From assembly GCA_026545225.1 (NCBI GenBank), contig CM048849.1:29770336-29834335 (forward strand): a DNA stretch of 64,000 nucleotides. Direction: 5' to 3'. Numbering within the stretch: position 1 is the first letter of the stretch; the number at the start of each line of letters is the position of its first letter. Below the pieces are notes generated by a model. The model was given only the letters and a program-made list of their open reading frames with translations. It was not told where the DNA came from and did not search any database. Source of the DNA: Cornus controversa (Eukaryota > Streptophyta > Magnoliopsida > Cornales > Cornaceae). A program made the translations under genes and the position numbers. Below are positions 10,908-21,580 of this stretch, in pieces.

Positions 10908-13000
10908 TGTCACACCCTGATTTTTGACAGTCGGTGAAGAGCGAGGAAAATGAGGGGTGAACGGTGAAATCAACATCCAAAACACCCTTTTTGGAAAAAT
11001 CGAACATCCAAACCAATTCTCTTAACCACGGAAGTAACTCAATATGCATAGAATTAAGTGAATATGTATAACTAACCATTGTCTTCATTGTTGAAATCAT
11101 TTAGAAAAATTTCAAAATAAAAGTGTTTTTTGGCCCTCGTGAATAGTAACTTTTTGTAAAAAGTTCCAGAAATTTTTTCGAACGATTGCCTCATTCTACT
11201 ATAGTTATAAGAAGCTTAAAAACATAATTTAGACCTTTTGGAATGATCTGGAACCATTATTTCGCATCTCCGACTAGTAGCTAAAATGCTATAGTAACTC
11301 CTTAAATGAATAGTACTCTACTAGAGTACAATCTGCGCAGCAGTTACAAAAAAAAATCATAGAAAATTCATTTCAACTCGGAACGAAGCAAACAAAAATT
11401 TTATAGAAACTAGACTAAATATACAACAAGACTGAGTCAATCTCAATGTCTAGATATAAGCCAAATGAAACAGTTTTTACAACAAAGTTGACACATAACA
11501 GAAATTACAAAATCTAATAGCAGTACCTTGACATCCAAATTTCACAAAATTTAATCTGGGAATACTAGACATCTATGAGAAGATGTGATAAAAATTTCAG
11601 ATCATTTAAAGTTGTGTAGACTCCTCAAAAAAATTCGTCAAAACCCGGGCAGAATGTATCATTAAACTGGCAACACTTTTCCTTCTAAAAATATAACCTC
11701 CACCATTCCAAGGATCACCATCATTCTTAATGATAATTATACAAATCACAATTAAAATCCATCCCACCAAAGCCATACAAATATGTTCAAAGTCTTCCAT
11801 AGGTGTCCAACATGGCTTATACATATGAAATTCAAATATATATATATATATATATATATATGTTATCAAACTATAAGAATAACATTTCCCAAAAGAGTCC
11901 ACATGCCACAAACCGGCATGGACATCTATATACATATCCAAAAGAACTCCAAAACACTTCACTAGAACAATTCTAAGCCTCATCCTCTACCGGTGCTTTA
12001 TCTGAAAAGAGTTTGAAAATAGGGGGTGAGCACCACGGCGGCTCAGTATGAATTATCTACCCATCTCTACTCTAACTCGGGATCCATGCATGAATACATA
12101 TGAAATCACTACAAATCTACATGACAATTATTCGTGCTTTTTACCTATAAACAATCACGTTTTAGAAATCATGCGTGATGCTTTACATTGCAATGTATAC
12201 ATATGTATATATAGCGAATTGAACAAGTGACAATCAATATATATAACTCACACCACATAACTCTAGAGATCAATTCAATTGGGACTAGCTTATCACTCCA
12301 ATAGTAAGGGTCTGTTCGGCACCCAAACTCTGCTTACGTTTTCAGGTTACTGTTCCGAGGGATGCGTCATCCGCTTAGCCAAGTTTTGAGTCTTTCACCC
12401 TAGGGGTCATCCCCTTATCTTAATTCTCAATGTTGCCACGCCCCAAAAAGCTCGTTTTTCATATAGTGCATATTATCACATAAATGCACATATCCCACAC
12501 AATGCAATGTATTTCATCAAATCAATGCATTTTCTTTCTCAATTCAAGCTTGTTACAATGGCATTCCACTCATCTCATGAAAATCATCATGCTTTTGCAT
12601 TTTTTAAGAAAAATATATCTTTCATGCAAATTCTATGATATTTCATATTATATGATATATGATATAATTGCCTAGTTTGGAAATTCGTGATTCATTCTCG
12701 ATTTATACATGTATGTACATTTTTTAGGAAATACCCTCGTTTGCCATCTAGGCTTAAAAGATACAATAAAATACGTATATTTTAAGTTAAAATCATATAA
12801 AACTCTTTAATTTGTCTAGCGAGCCATTAATTTACCTCATCATATCCCAACCATTTTTCAATCATATAAAACTCTTTCATTAGGTGACCGTTTAGTTGGG
12901 CTTATATCCCAACCCTTTTTCCTTTCTCTTAACAATCCTAATTTCCAAGCCTTATATATATCTCAACCCTTTTCCCTTTCCCATCAGTAGTGTTTGATCA
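10908..13000 (-). mobile_element. Gypsy-type LTR, minus orientation, far border not resolved
   Basis: It begins TGTCACACCCTGATTTTTGAC in plus reading, which in minus sense is an LTR end of the GGGTGTGACA kind. At 11990-12040 it has the block CTTTATCTGAAAAGAGTTTG followed by GGGGGTGAGC, shared with the LTRs near 39660-39715, 56370 and 63480. The region 12300-12420 resembles the LTR text at 56690-56820. I could not place the other end; a solo LTR or truncated 5' LTR are both possible. Confidence 0.55.
11835..11862. repeat. (TA)n microsatellite
   Basis: Uninterrupted AT dinucleotides inside the LTR region. Confidence 0.95.
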
Positions 13001-13050
13001 AGTAATGAAATTTTATGAATCTATTTCTTAGTGGCATACAAGAGTATAGC

Positions 13051-13078
13051 AATATATATATATATATATATATATATA
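13051..13078. repeat. (TA)n microsatellite
   Basis: Uninterrupted AT dinucleotides. Confidence 0.95.
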
Positions 13079-13219
13079 CTTTATGGTTATGGGTTGTTTG
13101 GAGCTTTGGAGGATGCCGGTAAAATATTGTATCAAGAGAAGCCAAATGTAAAATACCCAAATGAAACTTACAGTCCCAAATGGCCCACTCCTTCCTAGAC
13201 AAGCGAGTTGTCTCAACAT

Positions 13220-13780
13220 ATGGGATACTTATTTCCCTTTCGATAAACCCAGTTTAAATTATACTAATTCAACAAAAAAATCATATCTTCCTTAATAACT
13301 TAGATCGACTCCACCACGGTTGAAGAATTCAAAACAGTTTGACAAGCCTTGTAACCACATCCAAATTCCAATCAATGGCCTACTTCACTGCCTATCGCGC
13401 CATTAAAGCCTCCGCATGCATAACTGAACCAACTGGAGAAAAGAAGCAAACATTTATTCTTAGCACTTTCCTGCCCAATCCTGAAGCACAACACCACCTA
13501 TAGCCTCCCCCACACCACCGTTAAACACCGCATCAAAATTCATCTTTGACTTGACCTGGCTTTGGAGGAATCCATGTTGCAGTCTCCTTTACCAAGGCTA
13601 TCAAGCTAGCAACTGTCACAGTTTCAATGGCATATTTGGACTCTGCCCACCTCCTCAAGACACCGGATAAAACATTCCATTCTGACCATTTACGAGAACA
13701 ATTTTGATCAGTTAGTGTCTCTATCACTTTGGGCTTTGGTAATTTAATACTACTGATTACTACTTTGGTTCTCATTTGTT
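13220..13780 (-). pseudogene. LINE C-terminal RNase H-like domain fragment
   Basis: The minus frame from 13775 ends in TATWIPPKPGQVK, the usual lead-in to the RNase H-like domain at the end of plant L1-type LINE polyproteins. After a one-base frameshift it continues NFDAVFNGGVGEAIGGVVLQ, then SPVGSVMHAEALMAR and AIDWNLDVVTRLVKLF, matching the D..E..A pattern of that domain, with two stops and another frameshift. No RT or endonuclease part is nearby, so this is a scrap. Confidence 0.7.
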
Positions 13781-14305
13781 TGAGAAGTGTTAAAGCCTTT
13801 AAAAAATCTAATTGGATAAATGGATACTTTCATTAGAAACTCTCTGATTGAAAAAAGAAAAACACACGGTTTTATTTTTTTCTCTACCTATGTTCATTAC
13901 GGAGGCCCTTTCTTATTCAATATGATCAAACTCCATACTTATCGTACTTCCTTCTCTGTCATTTTGTGAAGCCCACGTTGCCTTGCACTCAAATTTTGCA
14001 GAGTTTTGAATCATCCGGTGGCCTAAATACCTTCTTTCAAAGCTCAGAATAAAGGTTTGTGGTCTACTGGACTTACGAGTGAGTATGATTTTATTATGAG
14101 TATTATTTTTAATTATGAATATTTGACACTGTGTGAAGCATTTTTATAATCTCTAAGTTGATTTTTCCATTACAAATTTACTTTTACAGAGAACACCAAA
14201 CATTATTTGAATAAAAAAGAACAATAAATAGAAATATTATTTGAATAAATAAGAACAAAAAACAAAAATAATATTTGATATATAGCAAATTGTATTTTAC
14301 TTGTT

Positions 14306-14536
14306 TTAACCCCCGAACAAAATAAGTGATTCAAAGTTGTATAGCTTCAGTACTTCTTTAGGATTTTCATATTTCACAACTTGGTTGATAAATTCCACAC
14401 ACTTATAAAATTCCACTACATTTTCAAACCATGACTTACCAGTCGAATCACATCCCCCTTTTCTCAAAATTATATTTTCTTGTTCAAAATGTCTCCATTT
14501 CCATAGTCCCTTAGTTGGGGCAGTCTTTCGAGTCAA
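14306..14536 (-). CDS. Unidentified 76-codon frame
   Basis: The frame ends GKSWFENVVEFYKCVEFINQ, VVKYENPKEVLKLYNFESLI and then LFGG-stop. Its composition is ordinary and unlike low-complexity shadows, so it could be a 3' exon or a decayed gene end. It lies on the same strand as the frame at 14752-14940, with a minisatellite between, and its N-terminal part overlaps the first minisatellite unit. I do not recognise the family, and no start or splice evidence fixes its extent. Confidence 0.25.
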   Translation of the reverse strand: MTRKTAPTKGLWKWRHFEQENIILRKGGCDSTGKSWFENVVEFYKCVEFINQVVKYENPKEVLKLYNFESLILFGG

Positions 14537-14755
14537 TCAAAAATCTTATTCAGGTCTAAAATTTGTAGCCCCTTAGCTGGGGCAATTTTTGAGTCAATCA
14601 AAATCCTATTTGTGTCAAAATTTCCAGCCCCTAGCTGGGGCAAATTGTTTGAGTCAACCAAAATCCTTGCTGTGTCAAAAATTCCATAGTCTCCTAGCTG
14701 CGGCATTTTTTTGGGTCGATCAAAATTTCATTTACATTTATGTCAAAAATCTCAT
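14502..14755. repeat. Minisatellite, about 62-bp unit, four copies
   Basis: Four imperfect units begin near 14502, 14566, 14626 and 14688. Each has a C(C)CTTAGCTGGGGCA core, then GAGTCAATCAAAATC, then TGTGTCAAAATTTC. Units differ by small indels and substitutions. A partial fifth trace (CCCCAAGATGGGCG) is at 14765. Confidence 0.8.
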
Positions 14756-14940
14756 CCAGTCCAAGCCCCAAGATGGGCGTTCTTTAAAGAAGAGTAATTA
14801 GTTGTCAACCAAACGGAATACCCATTCCTCTCTACATTTACTTCTAAGGAAGAGTCATGAATTGGTTTTAGGCTTACATGAAGCAACATCCTTTCATCCT
14901 TTTCACATTCAATCTCGTAGATTCTTGCTTTTACCTCCAT
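14752..14940 (-). CDS. Unidentified 62-codon frame
   Basis: Begins MEVKARIYEIECEKDERMLL and continues HVSLKPIHDSSLEVNVERNG. The composition looks protein-like (mixed charged and hydrophobic), and it might be an upstream exon of the same gene as 14306-14536. No family is recognised, and its end runs into the minisatellite. It could equally be a chance frame in old transposon sequence. Confidence 0.2.
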   Translation of the reverse strand: MEVKARIYEIECEKDERMLLHVSLKPIHDSSLEVNVERNGYSVWLTTNYSSLKNAHLGAWTG

Positions 14941-15346
14941 CTATCCATTTAATTAATTAGAATCATGGCTTTGTAAAATTATGTTTATATAAACAACTAG
15001 CAAGTCAATTTTCATGGAAAGTCTTGACATGTATTTATATCATACACTTGAGAAGCCCAGTTATTGAACCAAACTAGTACAACACTAGTTTGTCTTTACT
15101 GTTTACGAAGATATGACATATAAAAAAATAAATAACATATTTATAGCCGAATTTTTGGATTGTCTGAGTTTTTTTTTGGGGCCCTAAATGGCTACTAGCT
15201 AACTAATCAACACTGCATTGGGCTTTTGTTCTGGGTTAGCCTCATATCCTTGTCTTAGGCCTTCGACCACTAGGTCCAATGGACCCCCCACCTTATATCT
15301 TTACTTTAATTAATATAATTTGCTTTACCTTCCAAAAAGAAAAGAA

Positions 15347-16102
15347 GGTAAAGTGGAAGAAACCCTATAAAGTATGCCTAAATTTGTAAGTAACCTTTCA
15401 TAAACTATATTTTATATACAAAATCCCTTAAACTATTAAATTTTGTTGCAAAATGCTCCTATCTAATTATTTTTTATGAAATGAATATAATGTCATTTCT
15501 TATTGAATTACTTAACCCATTTTTCTTATTAAAATAAATTATGAAAAAAATTCATAATATTTTGATGACATATTCTCCATTAAATTTGCAAAAATTCACC
15601 TTTAATTCTTGAAATTAAATTTTTAATAAAAAATTTAAGTAGTTTTTTTTAAATCTAGTTAATTTCTTAATTTTTCATGAATATACTGCATGAAAAAGAA
15701 TGTATTTTTTATTTAAGTAATTCCTTAATTTTTCATGAATATAATATATGAAAAAAATAACTTTTTAACTGTTAAAAAGTTTAGACTGAGTATAATAAGT
15801 TTTATTATAAATATTAAAGTTTTAATCTTTAGAAAATGGCTCGATTTAGTAGTAATTACAACTGTGTATTTTTTTTTTATTGTAATGATAAATAAATATC
15901 AATAATGAAATTAAGGTAAATAGTATAATTAATATTTTTATAAGAGAACAGATAATGAAGAAAGGGTAAAATTGTCTTTTGTGATCAGTATGTTATTAAT
16001 TACAACAAATCATTAGTTTAGGAAGCAATTTGTAGTTGAGGGAATTATTTGCAAACAAGCAATAGTTTAGGGGTTTTTTTTTTTTTTTTTTTGCACTTCA
16101 CC
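15347..16102. mobile_element. Candidate Mutator-like non-autonomous element
   Basis: The left end reads GGTAAAGTGGAAGAAACCC and the right end, reverse complemented, reads GGTGAAGTGC, an A-run, then CCCCTAAACTATT. Internally both ends show AAA(A)TCCCTTAAACTATT-like text, as in other plant Mutator-like termini, including the element at 32168. It is A+T-rich and has no coding frame. A clean target duplication could not be identified because both flanks are A-rich. Confidence 0.4.
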
Positions 16103-16109
16103 AAAAAAA

Positions 16110-17180
16110 AAAACTTGTGATTGTTTCTCATTCTGGTGTAATTTGTCATCTAATTGTTTTTGTTTTTTGAGTTTTTTTTTTTAATTCCATGGTTTATTGC
16201 CAGGGTATATCTGAGAGTGGAAATGATTTGTTCAGTTTCATGACAGATTAAGAAGCTAAGAGGTACAATGTTGTTAAAATAACAAACCCCAAAAAAAAAA
16301 AGAGCACGCGCAATGGACGTGACTGAAATATCTTTGTAAAATTGTAAAAATTTCACATTTTTCGAGTTTGATATAATGGTAGTTTATATTATAATTATCA
16401 AATTAAAATTTAACAAAAAAAAAATTGTAATTTGAATTATATAAAAAGTATAAGGATTGTTATTCATTAGGCAATCAGACAATTGGATATCAGTGTCATT
16501 GACAGGAGTCCGAGTTTGAGAGTTGCATTTTGTGAAATACTAATAGTTATGATAGATTTTTTTTTTTATATATTTTATTTTTGGTATAATGTGTAGACAT
16601 GTTATCATCTCATCACATTAACTATTTTATGGAACCTATTGTGATACTCAATCTTATTTTCATATGGTAGAAATATACTATGTTCATGATTTGAATGCCT
16701 TTTACTTCTGCTGATTAGAATATTTTCTTTTTTCCTTTTTTATTGTACATATTCAATTAAATTGAAACAGTTTCTTTTACTAAAATTTGAAAGCAAACGA
16801 AGGGTTTAATTATGCTTTTATATACAAAATCCAAAACAGTAAGTGAATATATATATCATGGTTCGGAATTAATAAATATTATGATAAAAGTTTATGCCAA
16901 AAAAAATTTTAGATATCATCATAGAAAATAATCTTCTCCAAAATATAGTATAACAAACAAATTAACTTGATAAGATAATCATATTAATTGATTTTATGTT
17001 TTTTAATTAATAAACATACATAGGAAGAAGAGCTCTAAGAATATCTTGGCATCACCTTCCACAGTGATATCCAAAGACTATGATCACACAGCGAATGAAT
17101 CAGCAACATGTGGGAAGAAAATGGTTCCAGCCATAATCACACAGCTTCTCCTGGTTAGTGGATATAACACATTCAGTAAA
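16110..17180. other. A+T-rich DNA, nothing recognised
   Basis: Contains homopolymer A and T runs and short frames only. A short stretch at 17020-17160 has more normal composition but no recognisable domain. Confidence 0.5.
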
Positions 17181-17184
17181 TCAA

Positions 17185-17335
17185 CCAATTAGTGGGCAAC
17201 TCAAAGGGACCTATTAGTTGTCTCTTGGCATCACTCTTAAAAAAATAAAAAATATACACAATGTTATAAGTTAGTATAGATATATACAGAGATAGATAGA
17301 TGTGAAAGCACCAAATGAATAGAACGGTTGTCTCT
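17185..17335. repeat. Copy 1 of a duplicated block (partner 19321-19590)
   Basis: Shared text includes TTAGTGG(G/A)(C/A)AACTCAAA-GGAC, ATTAGTTGTCT(C/T)TTGGCAT, a TTATAAGTTAGT segment and TGTGAAA(G/T)CA(C/T)CAAATGAATA(G/C)AA. The two copies bracket LTR fragments and fold-back repeats. Confidence 0.6.
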
Positions 17336-17639
17336 TGGTATGCTAAATATAATAGCATATTTATTGATTTATTTAAATGCTAATAATTTAAACTTAAAAA
17401 TTCTAATTCATAAACAGAGGCTATATTTGTTCTTCCATTTTTTATGTTTAGTGCTACAGTGGAGAAACATTCTCTTCGCTATAGTAGAGAAATTAGAGAA
17501 ACACCTTTTTTTGTTTCCTCTTTCTTTTATAAAAATGAGAAATATTTTTTATTATTGGGAACAGAAATATTTTACTAAACATATTTTTTGTTCTTGTTTT
17601 TGTCTTTTTAGAGGATAGAAACAAAAAAACAAGAAATAT

Positions 17640-18340
17640 TTCTATTAGTGAACGTACCCTGAGTGAACCAGGGGTGTTTTAGTCATTTTATGTCCTATGA
17701 CTTATAAATATCTAAAGGACTGATATTTATAGCTTTTTTCTTCCCTCTTAAGTTCTCTACATTCTCTCTAAAATTTAGAGCCCTTAAGGCTTGATTCGGG
17801 AGGTGCCGAAGAAGGGAAACTTGTTCTACATGGCGAGGGCATAGCTTGGAACCGAACAAAGTAAGGTTTGGACAACTTTGGTGTTGGTGTTGGAGATCGT
17901 GATTAATTATTACCAATTAAAATTATCACTCGCAATAGCACGAATTCTTGTAGGATAGGGTCAACGACAAGGGCGCGTGCCTCCGCGCCGGCACAGAGGA
18001 CGGCTGCAACAGGCCCCACTCGCCGAGGCCTACCTCTAGGCCCACTTTGAACTCAGTTTGGGGTCTTTTATATATTTTTTTAAAATTTTTATAATTGATT
18101 TTTAAATTTGAAAAATTGGAAAAATAATTTTTAAAATTGTTTTTAAATTCCATAAAATTCTAAAAAAATATGTGTAATCTTTTGGAGACAGAATGCATTT
18201 GAGTTTTAAAATTCAAGTCAAAATGAGGCTCCCTTTTGGTTAAAGTAGCATAAAAAGTGTGCCTTAGAACTAGATTTTTATATCCTTTTATTTTGAAAAT
18301 ATTTTAAAATTTTCATAAAATTCTAAAATACTTTAGTAAT
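17640..18340 (+). mobile_element. Fragments of Tekay-type LTR
   Basis: 17668-17687 (CCAGGGGTGTTTTAGTCATT) is identical to a segment at 38330 in another LTR, with similar flanks. 17950-18340 aligns with 4890-5260 of the first LTR: a GC-rich CCCACTCG...GGGCCCA block, then GAAAAATTGGAAAAATA, TTTTAAATTCCA, GAGTTTTAAAATTCAAG and AAAAAGTGTGCCTTAGAA-like text in the same order. It is a diverged LTR fragment without the element body. Confidence 0.7.
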
Positions 18341-18539
18341 CTAATAGGGATAAATCTTCTCTTTGCACCACAGTCTTCAGACCCTATCTTCTCTTCTTCT
18401 TCTCTTTGATTCTCTCTATTTTTCTCGAAGAGTAGTGAGGTTAGCCGTTACTCTTGCTTAGAAAATTCAAAGATTGGTTGGAACGTCAAGAAGACCAAAG
18501 CCTACCCAAAAAAGTAATCTTTTTTGACAGAACCCAAAA

Positions 18540-18803
18540 AATGAAAAAATTATCTATATTGAATAAATTATTTGTTTTGATAAGACCCAAAATTTTTTTT
18601 TATCTCTATTAAATAAATTATCTTTTTCTACATAAATTGAAAAGAAAGGCGCAAAAAAAGTTCTGTCTATTGAATAAATTATCTCTTTTAACATGAACAA
18701 AATATATATTTTGTTCATGTTAAAAGAGATAATTTTTTTATATATATATTTTGTTAATGTTAAAAGAGATAATTTATTCAATAGACAGAACTTTTTTTGC
18801 GTA

Positions 18804-18841
<38 letters not shown>

Positions 18842-19080
18842 TACGCAAAAAAAAAAAAAACCCAAAAAAAAGTTATCTATGTTCAATAAAATATCTCCTT
18901 TGATAGGACCAAAAAAAAATAACTTCTTTTGTTTTCTCTTTTGACATGGTCCAAAAAAAAATGTATCCAAAAAAAATTATCTATATTGAATAAAGTATCT
19001 TTTTTGATGGTACCCAAAAAATACTTATCTTTTAACAGGACAAAAAAAAAAGTTATCTCTTTTGACAAAAAAAAAAAAAA
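18540..19080. repeat. Degenerate 45-60 bp repeats with nested inverted repeats
   Basis: A motif like TTATCT(A)TATTGAATAAATTATCTTTT followed by GATA(G)GACCCAAAAAA recurs about seven times. Within it, 18650-18708 is the reverse complement of both 18709-18738 and 18753-18800, and GCGTAGTG...CACTACGC-like arms enclose a (TA)17 tract at 18808-18841. Any frames here are low-complexity Phe/Lys/Tyr strings, not genes. Confidence 0.8.
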
Positions 19081-19320
19081 AATGACACATGAAAATAGTT
19101 ATATGTAAAAAAGGTAAAAAGAGTTGAAATTTACAGTATAAAGGGTAGTTATGATATTATAAAATAAGAGATGATGTATTTATGAGTTTAGGAATATTTT
19201 TGTCATTTTATGTAAAAGAAAAAATCAAGTGGGGGTGGTAAAGGTAGAAAAGTGAAGTGCGAATATAGTCTCCCACTAATAAATAACAAAAAAAAAGTGC
19301 AAAAATGTATAGAAATAATT

Positions 19321-19590
19321 AGTGGAAAACTCAAAAGGACGTAATAGTTGTCTTTTGGTATTTACTTGTAAATTACTAACAATTATGAGTGTCAATAAAG
19401 CTACTGATTAATAATAGGTTAATAAATGAATGCAATAAATAATAATTTTATGAAAAATAAATAAAAGTTAATATAAAAAATAAATCTCTATATAAAGCAT
19501 ATATAAAAAAACATAAAATATAAACACATTTATAAGTTAGTGGGTGTGTGTATATATATAGAATGTGAAATCATCAAATGAATACAATGG
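19321..19590. repeat. Copy 2 of a duplicated block (partner 17185-17335)
   Basis: Aligns to copy 1 with an extra A+T-rich insertion in the middle. Same orientation. Confidence 0.55.
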
Positions 19591-19646
19591 TGCAAGCCTA
19601 GCCAATGCCATTATTTAAGAGTTTTATTTGCTGAATTTAATTAAGG

Positions 19647-19649
<3 letters not shown>

Positions 19650-19689
<40 letters not shown>
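19650..19689. repeat. (TA)20 microsatellite
   Basis: About 40 bp of perfect TA. The following 120 bp also contain TATATATCGT-type interspersed repeats. Confidence 0.95.
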
Positions 19690-19691
<2 letters not shown>

Positions 19692-20420
19692 TTGTAGAAA
19701 TATATATTAATCGTTACAGAAATACCATAGATATATATATCGTGTATATATATATTGATTGTTACTCAAATATATATACAATATTGTTACATAAATACAT
19801 ATGAGTATATGTATATTAATGATGAAAGGGAGAGGAAATACAATTTGGATCAAGACGAGAGAGAGTGATACACGCATGAGAGAGTTTGCTGCAATGAGAA
19901 AGAGCAAGAAAGAAAAATATTAATGAGAGAGATTGTTACAGATGAGAGAGAATCCGGTTCGGGTTACGAGTTAATCTATTAAAAAATAAATTTGTTTCAT
20001 TTTTAACCACTCTTAATATTTTTATAAATTTGGGACACGTGTCACACTTATTGAACCACATGACTTAGAAGAATTAACTAGTTTGCATAGAATCGGATAC
20101 AAGTATTCTCCGGTAATAAATGGTTAAAACTGATGTATTAGGGTACATTTGTGTCCTAAAAAATGGGAACAGTCTTATCTCCATGAAGGTGGAAAGGTTA
20201 GTCTTCCCCATATGTGTGTGTGTATAGATATATCAAATTCATACATTAAGATCTAAAAAAGAGAGAGTATTTCTACTCCATTACTCCAGTGTGTTTGTGT
20301 GGATGTAAAATAACACATTATCGACTTTAGATCTAGGAGAGAAATAGCCATCAGATAAAAAACGACTTAAATAAATAGTAGGTGGAAGAATTCTGGTTGA
20401 CCCAGTGGTTTTGTTCTCTG
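19690..20420. other. A+T-rich DNA with no gene seen
   Basis: Has GA-rich stretches (19830-19960) and a short GT run near 20215. No coding or transposon signature was recognised. Confidence 0.5.
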
Positions 20421-20424
20421 ATTT

Positions 20425-21064
20425 AGGGGTGCAACTTGAGTTGAGCAACTTGAATCTAACCCGAGCTCAGTTCGATTTTTTATGAGTTTGGATAACTATT
20501 TTTACAATTAGCGTTGAGTTTGAGTTGAAAAATTTTAACCCGAACTTAATTAGGGTTGGGCTTGCATTAAAGTGCCAACAACCGGAACCCAACCTGAACC
20601 CGAATTGTAATATTATTTTTATACATATTTTTTATTTTAAATATATTATATATAATATTCAAATTATGATAACAATTTTCTTTTCAACTTTCTTTATTTA
20701 AATCTAAATTTATTGTATGTTAACAATTTGGATAATTAATTTTTTAAAAATTGGTTTGTAATTTTTTAAAAATTTACATTAAGTTCTTAATTTTTTGTGT
20801 GTTTAAGAGTAATTAATACGAAATTTATTAAAGATCACTTTAAATTTTTAACACTGAGATTGGTGATATAGATAACCCGAATTAATTCCACTTTCTAGCC
20901 CGAAATTTCAACCTGAGTTGCAAATTCGAGTTTAAAAATTTAAAGATGGGTTAAGCTAGAGTAGAGTAGTTATGACTGAAAGTAGGGTTTTGGTTTATTA
21001 TTTCATATGTAATGTTGAATTCGAGTTGTATCTCTAACCCACCCAACTTGTCGAGTTGCATCCT
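20425..21064 (+). mobile_element. Non-autonomous DNA transposon, copy 1
   Basis: Starts AGGGGTGCAACTTGAGTTG and ends with the inverse AGTTGCATCCT, giving terminal inverted repeats of about 12 bp. The body contains repeated AACCCGAA/TTCGGGTT words. The same sequence in reverse orientation forms 23240-23819. No coding capacity and no clear target duplication; class not assigned. Confidence 0.6.
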
Positions 21065-21360
21065 ACCATGATTGAAAAAAAAAGAAGACTCTCTCAAAGA
21101 TCATAAGCTTTTGTAGTGAACCGTAATTTATATCAGCAAACACGCATTGTCATTGATATTTTGAGGTTCTTATGCTTTTCAACATTTGAGTTATTACCTT
21201 CATAAAAAGAAAAGAAACCAAACGTTTCAGTATTTTTTTTTTACCACATATATACTGAATTATTTTATACTAATCAACTGAATTTCAATACTTGGCACTC
21301 TTTTTCAAGCATGGTCCATCTAATTGATAAGGTCATACACGTTCATATCAAAATTCAATG

Positions 21361-21580
21361 AATATTGTTGGCAGTCGAAATCTCTCAGCTCATTGAAAAT
21401 GGATGCTCATTTTGGGTGAGAAATATCGAGGCAAACATTATAGAATTCGATAGATATATGAATATTGAATATTGTTGGCAGTCGAAATCTCTCAGCTCAT
21501 TGAAAATGGATGCTCATTTTGGGTGAGAAATATTGAGGCAAACATTATAGAATTCGATAGATATATGAATATTGTTGGTT
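21361..21580. repeat. Tandem duplication, unit 100-107 bp
   Basis: AATATTGTTGGCAGTCGAAA begins at 21361 and again at 21468, with nearly identical continuation to GATAGATATATG; a third start is at 21568. A diverged third copy lies downstream of the receptor kinase at 28090-28375, where it is split by a MITE. Confidence 0.9.

Noticed and set aside
10908..13896. One LTR bounded by TTACG on both sides (10903-10907 and 13897-13901)
   Set aside because: Although TTACG precedes 10908 and follows a CA at 13895-13896, the interval would contain the LINE fragment, and the proposed end does not resemble other LTR ends here. A five-base match over 3 kb can be chance.
18554..19068. Phe/Lys/Tyr-rich frames
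   Set aside because: Pure low-complexity translation of TATA, A-run and T-run repeats.
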